64,000 nucleotides of DNA, taken from Nonomuraea cavernae (GTDB lineage Bacteria; Actinomycetota; Actinomycetes; Streptosporangiales; Streptosporangiaceae). A model generated the notes under the pieces. It did no database searches. It was not told the DNA's origin and worked only from the letters and a program-made list of their open reading frames with translations. The translations under genes were made by a program, and so were the position numbers. The DNA lies in contig NZ_BMNH01000006.1 of NCBI RefSeq assembly GCF_014646355.1, positions 63,102-127,101 on the forward strand, written 5' to 3'. Positions 31,258 to 40,482 of the stretch are shown one piece after another (the first letter of the stretch is position 1; every line of letters begins with the position of its first letter).

Positions 31258-31950
31258 TCAGCCGTCGGTGGCGTCGAACTTGTAGCCGAGCCCCCGCACG
31301 GTGAGGATGCAGCGCGGGTTGGCCGGGTCTGACTCGATCTTCGCGCGCAGCCGTTTGACGTGCACGTCGAGGGTCTTGGTGTCGCCCACGTAGTCGGCGC
31401 CCCAGACACGGTCGATGAGCTGGCCGCGCGTGAGCACCCGGCCGGCGTTGCGCAGCAGCACCTCCAGCAGCTCGAACTCCTTCAGCGGCAGCTGCACCTG
31501 GTCGCCCCGCACGGCCACGACGTGGCGGTCGACGTCCATGCGCACGGGCCCGGCCGCGAGCACGGCGCTCTCCACCTCCTCCACGGCGTCGCCCTGGCGG
31601 CGCAGAACCGCGCGGATGCGGGCGACCAGCTCGCGTGACGAGAACGGCTTGGTGACGTAGTCGTCGGCGCCCAGTTCGAGGCCCACGACCTTGTCGATCT
31701 CGCTGTCCTTGGCGGTCAGCATGATGACGGGCACCTTGGAACGCCGGCGTAGCGAGCGGCACACCTCGGTGCCGGGCAGGCCGGGCAGCATGAGGTCGAG
31801 CAGCACCAGGTCGGCGCCGTTGCGGTCGAACGTCTCGAGCGCCTCGGGCCCCGTCGCGGCGACCGAGACCTCGAAGCCCTCCTTGCGCAACATGTAGGAC
31901 AGGGCGTCGGAGAAGGACTCCTCGTCCTCCACGACGAGCACTCGGGTCAT
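31258..31950 (-). CDS. regX3: Phosphate two-component response regulator (RegX3/PhoP type)
   Basis: 230 aa. Receiver domain 1-115 with acidic pocket ED (9-10), phospho-acceptor Asp52 (LLDLMLPG), Thr in LTAKD and Lys in YVTKPF. OmpR-type winged helix in the C-terminal half ([43 protein letters not shown]). It binds PHO boxes and activates phosphate-starvation genes. The ATG overlaps the senX3 stop by 4 nt; the two form one operon. Confidence 0.95.
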   Translation of the reverse strand: MTRVLVVEDEESFSDALSYMLRKEGFEVSVAATGPEALETFDRNGADLVLLDLMLPGLPGTEVCRSLRRRSKVPVIMLTAKDSEIDKVVGLELGADDYVTKPFSSRELVARIRAVLRRQGDAVEEVESAVLAAGPVRMDVDRHVVAVRGDQVQLPLKEFELLEVLLRNAGRVLTRGQLIDRVWGADYVGDTKTLDVHVKRLRAKIESDPANPRCILTVRGLGYKFDATDG

Positions 31951-33125
31951 GGGGCGGCCTCCAGGGAGATCGAGGGTGGTACGGCCACCGCGGTGCCGCC
32001 GAAGGCGGGCAGCCGCAGCGTGAAGGTGGAGCCGGAGCCTTCCTTGCTCCAGACGGAGACCTCGCCCGCGTGGGCGGCGGCGACGTGCTTGACGATGGCG
32101 AGCCCGAGGCCCGTGCCGCCGGTGGCGCGTGACCTGGCCGGATCGGCGCGGAAGAACCGCTCGAAGATGCGCTCCAGCGCCTCCTCGGGGATGCCGATCC
32201 CCTGGTCGCTGACGCTGATCTCGACGGAGTCGCCCGCCGGCCTGGTGCTGATGACGACCCGGGTGTGCTCGGGGCTGTAGGCGATGGCGTTGTCGATGAG
32301 GTTGCGCAGCGCGGTGACGAGCAGCTCCTCGTCGCCCCAGATGCGCAGGCCCTCGGTGCCGCCGCTGACGAGGGTGATGTCCTTGGCGCCGGCGCGGGTG
32401 TTGCAGTAGTCGATGGCGTCGTGGACGGCCTCGTCGATGGGCACCTGGCCGGGGGTGGGGATGGCCTCTGCGCCCTGGATCCGGCTCAGCGTGATCAGAT
32501 CCTGTACGAGGTAGGTGAGCCTGGCGGCCTCGTGCTGCATGCGGGCGGCGAAGCGGGTGACCGCCTCGGGATCGTCGGCGGCGTCCTGGACCGTCTCGGC
32601 GAGCAGGCTGAGCGCGCCCACCGGGGTCTTCAGCTCGTGGCTCACGTTGGCCACGAAGTCACGCCGCACGGCCTCGACGCGGCGGCGTTCGGTCTGGTCC
32701 TCGGCGAGCACCAGCACCTGGCCGTGGCTGCCGAGGGGGGCCACGCGGACGGCGAAGTTGGTGGTCTCCTGGCCGAACTTGTGGCCGGCGACGTCGATCT
32801 CGGTCTCGCGGATCTCGCCGTCTCTTCGTACCTGCCGGGCCAGGGCGAGGAGCTCGGCGGCCATCAGCCGGTCGCCCTTGACCAGACCGAACGCGCGGGC
32901 GGCCGAGCTGGCGCGCAGCACGCGGTCGTGGGCGTCGAGCACCACGGCCGAGGACGGCAGCACGGCGAGCACCGACGCGATGCCCTGCGGCAGCACGGCG
33001 GGGTCGGTCTCCGCGGGCGTCTCGGCCCGGCGGGGGGCCTCGATCTGGTTGCGGTAGACGAGAACAGCCAGGGCGCCCACGACGAAGCCGGCCAGGGCCG
33101 CGAAGCTCATGGCCATCTCACTCAT
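31947..33125 (-). CDS. senX3: Phosphate sensor histidine kinase (SenX3/PhoR type)
   Basis: 392 aa from ATG 33125; the longer frame to 33203 would cover the PHO box. One N-terminal membrane helix (FAALAGFVVGALAVLVY), a PAS-like domain (about 45-145), the HisKA box with His163 (VSHELKTPVGALSLLAETV), and HATPase_c motifs N (LRNLIDNAIAYS), G1 (DQGIGIPEEAL) and G2 (GGTGLGLAIVKHV). It phosphorylates RegX3 when phosphate is low. The arrangement mshA-ybjN-gpm-(phoU)-senX3-regX3 is conserved with mycobacteria. Confidence 0.94.
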   Translation of the reverse strand: MSEMAMSFAALAGFVVGALAVLVYRNQIEAPRRAETPAETDPAVLPQGIASVLAVLPSSAVVLDAHDRVLRASSAARAFGLVKGDRLMAAELLALARQVRRDGEIRETEIDVAGHKFGQETTNFAVRVAPLGSHGQVLVLAEDQTERRRVEAVRRDFVANVSHELKTPVGALSLLAETVQDAADDPEAVTRFAARMQHEAARLTYLVQDLITLSRIQGAEAIPTPGQVPIDEAVHDAIDYCNTRAGAKDITLVSGGTEGLRIWGDEELLVTALRNLIDNAIAYSPEHTRVVISTRPAGDSVEISVSDQGIGIPEEALERIFERFFRADPARSRATGGTGLGLAIVKHVAAAHAGEVSVWSKEGSGSTFTLRLPAFGGTAVAVPPSISLEAAP

Positions 33126-33197
33126 GTCTTCGATGGTAGGCGGCTGATTGCCGGCGACAGACCTCTCACCAGGGGATGAAGGGGGCTTTCCCGCAAA

Positions 33198-33242
33198 GTT
33201 CATCTCGGTGTCGAAGTTCGTTCATCGACCCGCGAATACGGT
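33198..33242 (+). promoter_or_regulatory. PHO box and leaderless phoU promoter
   Basis: Three consecutive 11-nt units, GTTCATCTCGG (33198-33208), TGTCGAAGTTC (33209-33219, weak) and GTTCATCGACC (33220-33230), fit the PhoP/RegX3 direct-repeat site built on GTTCACC. The -10 box TACGGT (33237-33242) ends 6 nt before phoU ATG. The site lies in the senX3-phoU divergent region and probably controls both. Confidence 0.8.
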
Positions 33243-33248
33243 GGCGGC

Positions 33249-33902
33249 ATGCGCGACGCGTACCACGAGGAACTCGACTCCCTGACCGACAAACTGGTGG
33301 AGATGACCAGACTTGTCCGCTCGGCCATCTCCCGGGCCACGACCGCTCTGCTCGACGCCGACCTCCAGCTCGCGGAGAGCGTCATCTCGCGCGACGAGGT
33401 GGTGAACGCGGTCTTCGACGACATCGAGACGTCCATCTTCGACCTGATGGCCCGGCAGCAACCGGTGGCGGTGGACCTGCGGATGGTCGTCACCGGGCTG
33501 CGCATGGCCACGAACCTGGAGCGCATGGGCGACCTGGCGGTGCACGTGGCCAAGGTCGCGCGGCTGCGGCACCCCGACTCGGCGATCCCGCCGGAGATGC
33601 GCTCCACGATCGTGCAGATGGGGCAGATCGCCGAGAACCTGGTCACCAAGGCGGGCAGCTGCGTGGCGTCCCGGGACGTGGAGTCGGCCATGGAGCTCGA
33701 CCAGGACGACGACGCCATGGACCGGCTGCACCGGCGGCTGTTCAAGGACATCCTGGCCAAGGACTGGCAGCACGGGGTGGAGCCGGCCATCGACATCACG
33801 CTGATCGGCCGCTACTACGAGCGCTACGCCGACCACGCGGTGCACGTCGCGGAGTCGGTCGTCTACATGGTGACCGGCTCGCGCCCCGCCGACAGGGTCT
33901 GA
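33249..33902 (+). CDS. phoU: Phosphate signalling protein PhoU
   Basis: 217 aa. Two three-helix bundles with the metal-binding signature of the family, MATNLERMGDLAVHVAKVARL in the first half and YYERYADHAVHVAESVVYMVTG in the second. PhoU links the Pst phosphate transporter to the sensor kinase and restrains it when phosphate is plentiful. No SD precedes the ATG, and the -10 box spacing indicates a leaderless mRNA. It is divergent from senX3/regX3 across the PHO box. Confidence 0.95.
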   Translation: MRDAYHEELDSLTDKLVEMTRLVRSAISRATTALLDADLQLAESVISRDEVVNAVFDDIETSIFDLMARQQPVAVDLRMVVTGLRMATNLERMGDLAVHVAKVARLRHPDSAIPPEMRSTIVQMGQIAENLVTKAGSCVASRDVESAMELDQDDDAMDRLHRRLFKDILAKDWQHGVEPAIDITLIGRYYERYADHAVHVAESVVYMVTGSRPADRV

Positions 33903-33908
33903 GGCCGC

Positions 33909-34652
33909 TCAGCGGCCCTGGTTGGCCACCGCCTCGATGGCCGCCCTGGCCGCCTCGGGGTCGAGGTACTCGCCGCCCCGCCGCAGCGGGCGGTAGTCGG
34001 CGTCGAGGTCATAGCGCAGCGGGATGCCCGTCGGGATGTTGAGCCCGGCGATCTGCTCGTCGCCGATGCCGTCGAGGTGCTTGACCAGGGCCCGCAGGGA
34101 GTTGCCGTGGGCCGCGACGAGCACGGTGCGGCCGGCCGCCAGGTCGGGGACGATCGCGTCGTACCAGTAGGGCAGCATGCGGTCGACGACGTCCTTGAGG
34201 CACTCGGTGCGGGGCATCAGCTCCGGGGGCAGCAGGGCGTAGCGGGGGTCGCCCGCCTGGGAGTATTCGTCGTCGTCGGCGATCGGGGGCGGCGGCACGT
34301 CGTAGGAGCGCCGCCAGAGCATGAACTGCTCCTCGCCGAACTCCTCGCGCGTCTGCGCCTTGTTCTTGCCCTGCAGCGCGCCGTAGTGGCGCTCGTTGAG
34401 CCGCCAGGAGCGGTGCACCGGCAGCCACTCCAGGCCGGCCTCGCCCAGCGCGAGCTGGGCCGTCTGGATGGCCCTGGTCAGCAGGCTCGTGTGCACCACG
34501 TCGGGCCGCACCCCGGCCTCGACCAGCAAATCGCCGCCCCTGCGGGCCTCGTCCTCGCCCTTGGCCGACAGGCTCACGTCCACCCAGCCGGTGAACAGGC
34601 CCTTCGCGTTCCAGTCGCTCTCGCCGTGTCGCAGCAGCACCAAAGTCGCCAT
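33909..34652 (-). CDS. gpmA: 2,3-bisphosphoglycerate-dependent phosphoglycerate mutase
   Basis: 247 aa from ATG 34652; upstream open frame lacks similarity. The histidine phosphatase motif [10 protein letters not shown] (catalytic His9), the general acid region [14 protein letters not shown] and [13 protein letters not shown] are intact. It interconverts 3- and 2-phosphoglycerate in glycolysis. Located between ybjN and phoU; the corresponding gpm1 lies beside senX3 in M. tuberculosis, so the position is conserved. Confidence 0.95.
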   Translation of the reverse strand: MATLVLLRHGESDWNAKGLFTGWVDVSLSAKGEDEARRGGDLLVEAGVRPDVVHTSLLTRAIQTAQLALGEAGLEWLPVHRSWRLNERHYGALQGKNKAQTREEFGEEQFMLWRRSYDVPPPPIADDDEYSQAGDPRYALLPPELMPRTECLKDVVDRMLPYWYDAIVPDLAAGRTVLVAAHGNSLRALVKHLDGIGDEQIAGLNIPTGIPLRYDLDADYRPLRRGGEYLDPEAARAAIEAVANQGR

Positions 34653-34678
34653 GGGCCCAATCCTATGGTTCGTGTCGG

Positions 34679-35161
34679 TCAGGGGCGGTCGGGGTCGGCG
34701 AAGCGCGCGAACGCCTGGAGGTTGGCCAGCGACTCGCCGCGCTTGACCCGCCACTCCCACTCGCGCCTGATCGAGGAGGCGAAGCCCAGCTCCAGCGCCC
34801 GGTCGAACCATTCGTCGGAGTAGGTGAGCACGCAGCCGAGGACGCGGTCGATCTCGTCCTCGGTGATGGCCGAGAGCGGCAGCCGGCCGACCAGGTAGAC
34901 GTCGCCGACGGCGTCGAGCGAGAAGTGGACGGCGTACATGCCGCCGTTCTTGCCGAGCAGCCAGCGGTAGAACTCGGTGTGGTTCTCGTCGGGCTGGCGG
35001 CAGAAGAACGCCTCGATGTGCAGCGCCTGCTCGCCGACGATCAGCCAGGTCATGGTGGCCAGTTTGTGCTGGCCGGGCAGCTTCGCCAGGAACGCCCCGG
35101 GTCGCGGCTCGTCGTAGGAGACGTCCGCGGCCTTGAGCGCGGCTTCGACGACTTCGCGCAT
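34679..35161 (-). CDS. YbjN domain-containing protein
   Basis: 160 aa. YbjN/type III secretion chaperone-like fold: [80 protein letters not shown]. The function is not established; the family may act as a chaperone or regulator. It sits 10 bp after mshA on the same strand and is the conserved neighbour (Rv0487-like), so it is likely co-transcribed. Confidence 0.9.
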   Translation of the reverse strand: MREVVEAALKAADVSYDEPRPGAFLAKLPGQHKLATMTWLIVGEQALHIEAFFCRQPDENHTEFYRWLLGKNGGMYAVHFSLDAVGDVYLVGRLPLSAITEDEIDRVLGCVLTYSDEWFDRALELGFASSIRREWEWRVKRGESLANLQAFARFADPDRP

Positions 35162-35171
35162 GACCTACAGC

Positions 35172-36449
35172 CTACGAGCTGATCGCGACGGGCACCGGGC
35201 GGAGGTGGGCGACGGCGTCGGCGTAGACCTCCAGCAGGTGCGCGGACGTGGCCTGCCAGCCGAAGCCGGCCGCGTGCGCGCGGGCGCCCGTCGACAGGCT
35301 GTCGCGCCAGCGGGGCGAGGTGACGAAGCGGCGCAGCACGCTCGCCCACGCGTCGGAGTCGTGGCCGTCGACCAGCACGCCGGACACTCCATCCCGTACG
35401 GCGGTGCGCAACCCTCCGACGGCCGCCGCGGCGACCGGGGTGCCGCAGGCCTGGGACTCCAGGGCCACCAGGCCGAACGACTCGCTGTGGGAGGGCACGA
35501 CGGTCACGTCGGCGGCGCGGTACCAGTCGGCCAGCTCGGCCTGCGGCGCCGGCGGCACCAGCCGGACGACGTCGGAGATGCCCAGCTCGGCGGCCAGCTC
35601 GGTGAGGATGGACGGCCTGGCCAGGCCGTTGCCGGAGGGGCCGCCCACGCAGGCGACGACCAGCCGGCCGCGCAGCGAGGGGTCGTCGATGAGCATCCGG
35701 GAGGCGGCGCGCAGCAGCACGTCGGGCGCCTTCAGCGGCTGGATCCGGCCCACGAACAGCAGGACGCGGGCGTCCCTCGGCAGCCGGAGCCGTCGCCGGG
35801 CGATGGTCTGTGAAGCGGGCTGGAAAACGGTGAGATTGACACCGGGGTTCACGACCGCGACGCGCTCCTCGGCGGCGCCGTACAGGTCGATGAGCTCGCG
35901 GGCCTCGTCGGTGGTGTTGGCCACGAGCCGGTCGGCGATCTCCACGACCTGTTCCTCGCCCACCACGCGGGCCTGCGGCTCGGGCTTGTCGCCATGGGCG
36001 AGCAGCTGGTTCTTGACCTTGGCCATGGTGTGCATGGTGTGCACCAGCGGCACGCCCCAGCGTTCCTTGGCCAGCCAGCCGACCTGGCCGGACAGCCAGT
36101 AGTGCGAGTGGATGACGTCGTAGCGTCCGGGGTCGTACATGGCCTCGGTGCGCAGCACCCCTGACAGGAACGCGCACAGCTGGCCGGGCATGTCGCCCCT
36201 GTCCAGCTCCTCGTACGGCCCGGCGGTCAGGTGGCGGACCAGGACCCCGGGGGCGAGCTCGGCGACCGGTGGCAGGTCCCTGGCCGTGGCCCGGGTGAAG
36301 ATCTCCACCTCGACGCCCAGCTGGGCGAGCCGTTTCGCGGACTCGACGATGTACACGTTCATCCCGCCGGCGTCGCCGGTGCCCGGCTGCTCCAGCGGTG
36401 ACGTGTGCATGCTGATGGTCGCGACCCGGTCGACCCGTCGTCGCCTCAC
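35172..36449 (-). CDS. mshA: D-inositol-3-phosphate glycosyltransferase MshA
   Basis: 425 aa. GT4 glycosyltransferase with N-terminal [20 protein letters not shown] (acceptor and donor site), [24 protein letters not shown], and the C-terminal GT-B motif [23 protein letters not shown]. It transfers GlcNAc from UDP-GlcNAc to 1L-myo-inositol-1-phosphate, the first committed step of mycothiol synthesis, which marks the organism as actinobacterial. Confidence 0.96.
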   Translation of the reverse strand: MRRRRVDRVATISMHTSPLEQPGTGDAGGMNVYIVESAKRLAQLGVEVEIFTRATARDLPPVAELAPGVLVRHLTAGPYEELDRGDMPGQLCAFLSGVLRTEAMYDPGRYDVIHSHYWLSGQVGWLAKERWGVPLVHTMHTMAKVKNQLLAHGDKPEPQARVVGEEQVVEIADRLVANTTDEARELIDLYGAAEERVAVVNPGVNLTVFQPASQTIARRRLRLPRDARVLLFVGRIQPLKAPDVLLRAASRMLIDDPSLRGRLVVACVGGPSGNGLARPSILTELAAELGISDVVRLVPPAPQAELADWYRAADVTVVPSHSESFGLVALESQACGTPVAAAAVGGLRTAVRDGVSGVLVDGHDSDAWASVLRRFVTSPRWRDSLSTGARAHAAGFGWQATSAHLLEVYADAVAHLRPVPVAISS

Positions 36450-36554
36450 CCGACACCACCTCCAAGCGACTTACAACTACGCAGATCTTTTCGACATTCC
36501 CGATATGTGGTGACAGCGGGGGTGGCTCTGGGACGGCCTGGCAGGATGGAGGCC

Positions 36555-37298
36555 ATGACGAAGACGGCTGTGGTGACCGGCGCGAGCAGCGGCATCGGCG
36601 AGGCTACGGCCCGCCGGCTGGCCGCCGAGGGCTACCACGTGGTGGCGGGCGCCAGACGGCGCGAACGCCTCGACAAGCTCGCCGCCGAAGTGCCCTCGAT
36701 CACGCCTTTCACGCTCGACGTGACCTCCCAGGAGTCCGTCGACGCGCTCGCTGCCTCGCTCGACCGCTGCGACGTGCTGGTCAACAACGCCGGCGGCGCG
36801 CTGGGCATGGAGCCGGTCGCCGAGAGCCGGGTGGACGACTGGCAGCGGATGTACGACACCAACGTGCTCGGCACGCTGCGCATGACCCGGGCGCTGCTGC
36901 CCAGGCTGATCGGCTCCGGCGACGGGGTGCTGGTGCTGCTGACCTCGACCGCCGGCTTCACCCCCTACGAGGGCGGGGGCGGCTACGTCGCGGCCAAGCA
37001 CGCCCAGTCCTCGATGGCCGGCACGCTCAGGCTGGAACTGGTCGGCGAGCCGGTGCGCGTCGTGGAGATCGCGCCCGGCATGGTGCGCAGCGAGGGGTTC
37101 GCCGTCACCCGCTTCCGCGGCGACGCCACGGCCGCCTCCCGCGTCTACGAGGGCGTGCCCGACCCGCTGACCTCCGACGACGTGGCCGACGCCATCGCCT
37201 GGTGCGTGACCCGGCCCGCCCACGTCAACATCGACCGCGTGGTGATGCGCCCCCGCGCCCAGGCCGCCCAGCACAAGGTGCACCGCGTCAGTGGTTAG
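36555..37298 (+). CDS. SDR family NAD(P)-dependent oxidoreductase
   Basis: 247 aa from ATG 36555; ATG 36546 is an in-frame alternative. Classical short-chain dehydrogenase: cofactor motif TGASSGIGEAT, NNAGGALG, and the catalytic YxxxK in GYVAAKHAQSS. The pattern NNAG with a C-terminal segment on VADAIAWCVTRPAHVNIDRVVM is close to YdfG-like 3-hydroxy-acid/serine dehydrogenases; the substrate is not known. It overlaps the methyltransferase gene by 8 nt. Confidence 0.92.
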   Translation: MTKTAVVTGASSGIGEATARRLAAEGYHVVAGARRRERLDKLAAEVPSITPFTLDVTSQESVDALAASLDRCDVLVNNAGGALGMEPVAESRVDDWQRMYDTNVLGTLRMTRALLPRLIGSGDGVLVLLTSTAGFTPYEGGGGYVAAKHAQSSMAGTLRLELVGEPVRVVEIAPGMVRSEGFAVTRFRGDATAASRVYEGVPDPLTSDDVADAIAWCVTRPAHVNIDRVVMRPRAQAAQHKVHRVSG

Positions 37299-38076
37299 AC
37301 CGGCCGGCTCGATCACCCGGGGCACGACCGCGCACAACCGGCTGCGGCGGGCCGACCGGTGGATCGCCGCCGTGCACGGCCCGATGCTCCGCGCCGCCTC
37401 ACGCCCTCTCGTGGTGGACCTCGGCTACGGCGCCTCCCACGTCACCACGCTCGAGCTCTTCACCCGGCTGCGCCGGGTGGTGCCCGGCGTCGAGGTCGTG
37501 GGCATCGAGATCGACCCCGAGCGGGTCGCGCTGGCGAAGCCGTACGAACGCGAGGGGCTGAGCTTCGCGCTCGGCGGCTTCGAGCTGCCGGTCGCGCGCC
37601 CGCCGGCGCTGGTGCGCGCCTTCAACGTGCTGCGCCAGTACGGCGAGGCGGAGGCGTGGCACTGGTGGGACGTGCTGCGCGGCGGGCTCGCGCCCGGCGG
37701 CGCCCTCGTGGAGGGCACCTGCTCCGAGACGGGTCACCGCGCGGTCTGGGTGGGCCTGTCGCCCGGCGGGCCGCGCACGATCACCTTCTCCGCCCGGTTC
37801 GACGCCTTCGAACGGCCCTCGGACCTGGCCGACCGGCTGCCCAAGACGCTCATCCACCGCAACGTGCCCGGCGAGCGGATCCACGCCTTCCTGCGTGATT
37901 TCGACCACGCCTGGGCGGTCACCGCCCCCTACGGCGCTCACGGGCTGCGGCAGCGCTGGCTGGCGTCGGTGAGCGCGCTGAGCGGGTCGTGGCCGGTGTT
38001 CCGGCACCCGCCGCTCGGCGGTGTGGCCAGGTGGCGCCTGGGTGAGATCACCCTTCCCTGGGCCGCCGTCCACTAG
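37291..38076 (+). CDS. Class I SAM-dependent methyltransferase-like protein
   Basis: 261 aa from GTG 37291, overlapping the SDR gene. Motif I VVDLGYGASHVTTLEL and the acidic end of strand 2 (VVGIEIDPERV) form a SAM site. The central NVLRQYGEAEAWHWWDVLRGGLAPGGALVEGTCSETG is conserved in an actinobacterial family without known substrate. The usual catalytic motifs of DNA or protein methyltransferases are not present. Confidence 0.82.
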   Translation: MVRPAGSITRGTTAHNRLRRADRWIAAVHGPMLRAASRPLVVDLGYGASHVTTLELFTRLRRVVPGVEVVGIEIDPERVALAKPYEREGLSFALGGFELPVARPPALVRAFNVLRQYGEAEAWHWWDVLRGGLAPGGALVEGTCSETGHRAVWVGLSPGGPRTITFSARFDAFERPSDLADRLPKTLIHRNVPGERIHAFLRDFDHAWAVTAPYGAHGLRQRWLASVSALSGSWPVFRHPPLGGVARWRLGEITLPWAAVH

Positions 38077-38110
38077 GTTTCCCAGCTCCCCGCTGCATGC
38101 TCGACACGTT

Positions 38111-38123
38111 GTAGTACTACGCT
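38111..38123 (+). promoter_or_regulatory. BlaI operator palindrome over the -10 box
   Basis: GTAGTACTAC (38111-38120) is a perfect palindrome of BlaI/MecI type (TGTAGTA/TACTAC core). It overlaps the -10 box TACGCT (38118-38123), which ends 7 nt before the GTG start of the blaI-like gene, so the regulator should repress its own leaderless transcript. Confidence 0.8.
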
Positions 38124-38130
38124 GGAGAGT

Positions 38131-38487
38131 GTGAAGGGTCTTGGCGAGCTCGAACGCAGCATCATGGACATCCTCTGGGCGGAGGACACCCCACTGACCG
38201 CCCGCGAGGTCGGCAGGCTCATCGCCGACCGCGACCTGGCCCCGACCACGGTCATGACCGTCCTCGACCGCCTCACCCGCAAAGGCTTCCTCCAGCGCAC
38301 CCGTGACGGCCGCGCGTGGCGCTACTCTCCGGCGGAGAGCCGCGACGCGTACGTCGCCGAGCTTATGCTGGGAGCACTGGACATGACGGGCGACCGGTCG
38401 GCCGCCCTCACCCGCTTCGCCCAGGCCGTGTCCGGCCCGGAGGCGGAGATCCTGCGAAGAGCCCTCACGGAGCTGGAGGACGAGTGA
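38131..38487 (+). CDS. BlaI/MecI/CopY-family transcriptional repressor
   Basis: 118 aa. Winged-helix domain LGELERSIMDILWAEDTPLTAREVGRLI...TTVMTVLDRLTRKGFLQR, then a C-terminal dimerisation helix (SGPEAEILRRALTELEDE). In the paradigm the repressor is cleaved by an M56 sensor protease; here the downstream gene encodes such a protease and overlaps by 4 nt (GTGA). No beta-lactamase lies nearby, so the targets are probably unlinked. Confidence 0.93.
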   Translation: MKGLGELERSIMDILWAEDTPLTAREVGRLIADRDLAPTTVMTVLDRLTRKGFLQRTRDGRAWRYSPAESRDAYVAELMLGALDMTGDRSAALTRFAQAVSGPEAEILRRALTELEDE

Positions 38488-39389
38488 TCACGGCAGCGGC
38501 GCTGGCAGCGCTCGCTGTGGCGTGCGCGCTCGGGGCCTGGCGTTTCACGACCGCCCGCTGGACCTCTCGGTCCCCCCGGGTCGCGATCCTGCTCTGGCAG
38601 TCCCTCGGCGTGACCTGGGGGCTGGCCACCACCGGCGCGATGCTCGCCTACGCCGTCCAGCCCTACGAGGTGGGCGTGCTGCCGGGCCTGCTCGCGTTCG
38701 CCCAGGGCATGGCTCCGGGCGAGCCGTGGGACCTGGCTCACCTGCTGGCCATGGTCGCCGGCATCACCTGCCTGACCGTGCTCGTCGTGGTGCTGCTCAC
38801 CGCGGGCGTGCAGGCGTTGCGGGCGCGCCGGCGCCACCGCGCGCTGCTCGCGCTGATCTCCCACGACAACCCGGTCCTGCCGGGTGTGCGGGTGCTCGAC
38901 CATCCGAGCGCCGCCGCCTACTGCGTGCCCGGCCTGCGCTCGCAGGTGGTGGTCAGCGAGGGCGCGCTCAAGCTCCTGTCAGAGGACGAGCTGACGGCCG
39001 TCCTCGCGCACGAGGCGGCCCACGTACGCGAGCGTCACGACCTCGTCCTGCTGCCGTTCGCCGCGCTGCGCCGGGCTCTGCCCTGGTCCAAGGTGGTGAG
39101 CGACGCCCAGTCGCAGGTCGAGCTGCTCGTCGAGATGGCCGCCGACGACCGCGCCCGCCGCTACTGCTCACCGCGCCGGCTCGCCACCGCCCTGCTCAGA
39201 TTCGGTACGGCAGGCGCCATGCCGACGCCGCAGGGCATGATCAGCCTGCACGCCCACCACGTCATGGCGCGGGTGGACCGCCTGATCAAGCCCGATCCCG
39301 ACCTGGCTCCGGGCCTGCGCTACATGCTGCTGGCCTGCTCCGTGACATTGGTCACGTCCGCGTCCCTGCTGTGGGTCTACCAGCTTTAA
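38484..39389 (+). CDS. M56 family membrane metallopeptidase (BlaR1-like protease domain)
   Basis: 301 aa from GTG 38484. Several membrane helices (about 1-20, 35-60, 85-110 and the C-terminal YMLLACSVTLVTSASLLWVYQL) surround a cytoplasmic zinc-protease core with HEAAH at 176-180 and a downstream Glu-rich stretch (VELLVEMAADDRA). It lacks the penicillin-binding sensor domain of full BlaR1, so the signal is unknown. It forms an operon with the BlaI-like repressor and presumably inactivates it. Confidence 0.9.
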   Translation: MITAAALAALAVACALGAWRFTTARWTSRSPRVAILLWQSLGVTWGLATTGAMLAYAVQPYEVGVLPGLLAFAQGMAPGEPWDLAHLLAMVAGITCLTVLVVVLLTAGVQALRARRRHRALLALISHDNPVLPGVRVLDHPSAAAYCVPGLRSQVVVSEGALKLLSEDELTAVLAHEAAHVRERHDLVLLPFAALRRALPWSKVVSDAQSQVELLVEMAADDRARRYCSPRRLATALLRFGTAGAMPTPQGMISLHAHHVMARVDRLIKPDPDLAPGLRYMLLACSVTLVTSASLLWVYQL

Positions 39390-39414
39390 CGCTTGCTGGT
39401 GTTAACCAGACCGT

Positions 39415-39426
39415 TTGCAATTGCAA
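39415..39426 (+). promoter_or_regulatory. Palindrome before the XRE regulator
   Basis: TTGCAATTGCAA, a perfect 12-bp palindrome 24 bp upstream of ATG 39451. Candidate operator of the XRE regulator gene that follows. Confidence 0.6.
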
Positions 39427-39450
39427 GCAGTGCGGGGCAGAATAAGCCCT

Positions 39451-39945
39451 ATGGCACTACCGAAGGTCGGCTCGATCGGCGAGTACATCCGCGAGCAACG
39501 GCAGCAGGCGAAGATCTCCCTGCGCCAGCTCGCGTCAGCGGCGGGGGTCTCCAACCCCTACCTGAGCCAGATCGAGCGGGGGCTGCGCAAGCCGAGCGCG
39601 GAGATCCTCAACCAGATCGCCAAGGGCTTGCAAATCTCCTCACAGGCGCTCTACGTGCAGGCGGGCCTCATCGAGGACCGGGAGACGCCGAGTGACGTGG
39701 TGACCGCCATCAGGGCCGACGCGCACCTCTCCGAGAGACAACGTCAGGTGCTGATCGATATCTACGAGTCGTTCCGCAAGGAGAAGCACCCCGAAGACGA
39801 GCAGACCTCCCAGAAGGCTCATCCTCGGGGCGACTCCGTGACGGACGACGAGCCGCCGCTGCCGGAGGAATTCCTCGCCGCTCTTGAGCCCTACGCGGCT
39901 TCCGGGGGCAACGGCACCGTCAACCAGGAAACCAAGGAAGGTTAA
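39451..39945 (+). CDS. XRE-family regulator upstream of hbhA
   Basis: 164 aa from ATG 39451. N-terminal HTH_3 domain (IGEYIREQRQQAKISLRQLASAAGVSNPYLSQIERGLRKPSAEILNQIAKGL), then a helical segment (LSERQRQVLIDIYESFRKEK) and an acidic disordered tail. The order XRE regulator-HbhA-DUF2516 matches Rv0474-Rv0475-Rv0476 of M. tuberculosis. The gene ends 3 bp before the hbhA-like ATG, so they are co-transcribed. Confidence 0.92.
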   Translation: MALPKVGSIGEYIREQRQQAKISLRQLASAAGVSNPYLSQIERGLRKPSAEILNQIAKGLQISSQALYVQAGLIEDRETPSDVVTAIRADAHLSERQRQVLIDIYESFRKEKHPEDEQTSQKAHPRGDSVTDDEPPLPEEFLAALEPYAASGGNGTVNQETKEG

Positions 39946-39948
39946 CCC

Positions 39949-40359
39949 ATGCCGCTCACCACCGAAGTCAAGAAGCTCACCGAGTCCAAGCCGTTCTACG
40001 CCGTCGCGGGCGTCGGCGACTTCGCCGTCGAGAAGCTGCGTGAGCTGCCCGAGCAGCTGCAGAGGCTGCAGTCGCGGCGCGCCGACCTCGCCAAGGACCT
40101 GCCGGAGAAGGCCCGCGTCTACGCCGGCAAGGCCGAGGGCTTCGCCAAGGAGTTCCCCGAGAAGGCGCGCGAGTACGCCGACCAGATCACCCACCGGGCC
40201 AACGAGGTCTACGAGGACTTCGCCTCCCGGGGCCGCAAGGCCGTCAGCAAGGTGAGCGGCGAGGCCGCGCTGGAGCTGGAGGAGGTGTCGGTGGCCGCCG
40301 AGCCGCCCGTCGCCACCCCGGTCAAGAAGCCGGCCCGCACCACCAAGACCAAGGCCTGA
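39949..40359 (+). CDS. hbhA: HbhA-like coiled-coil protein with Lys/Ala/Pro tail
   Basis: 136 aa, SD AAGGAAGG directly upstream. Long amphipathic helix (VEKLRELPEQLQRLQSRRADLAKDLPEKARVYAGKAEGFAKEFPEKAREYADQ) with repeated LPEKAR-type turns, then a basic Pro/Lys/Thr tail (VKKPARTTKTKA). In mycobacteria HbhA is a surface heparin-binding adhesin whose Lys/Ala/Pro-rich tail binds glycosaminoglycans; in a soil organism a cell-surface or lipid-body role is more likely. There is no signal peptide. Confidence 0.85.
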   Translation: MPLTTEVKKLTESKPFYAVAGVGDFAVEKLRELPEQLQRLQSRRADLAKDLPEKARVYAGKAEGFAKEFPEKAREYADQITHRANEVYEDFASRGRKAVSKVSGEAALELEEVSVAAEPPVATPVKKPARTTKTKA

Positions 40360-40373
40360 CCGGCGACACGCGG

Positions 40374-40400
40374 GGCCCGTCTCCCAGAGGGAGGCGGGCC
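40374..40400 (+). terminator. Terminator after hbhA-like gene
   Basis: 12-bp stem GGCCCGTCTCCC (40374-40385) / GGGAGGCGGGCC (40389-40400), 3-nt loop, one G-U pair, followed by TTTCG. Confidence 0.92.
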
Positions 40401-40482
40401 TTTCGTCGCCGGGGTGCCCGCCGGACGGGCACGCCCGTTAGGCTGAAGCCGATTCATCGCGAGCATTGGGCGGAGCGAACAC

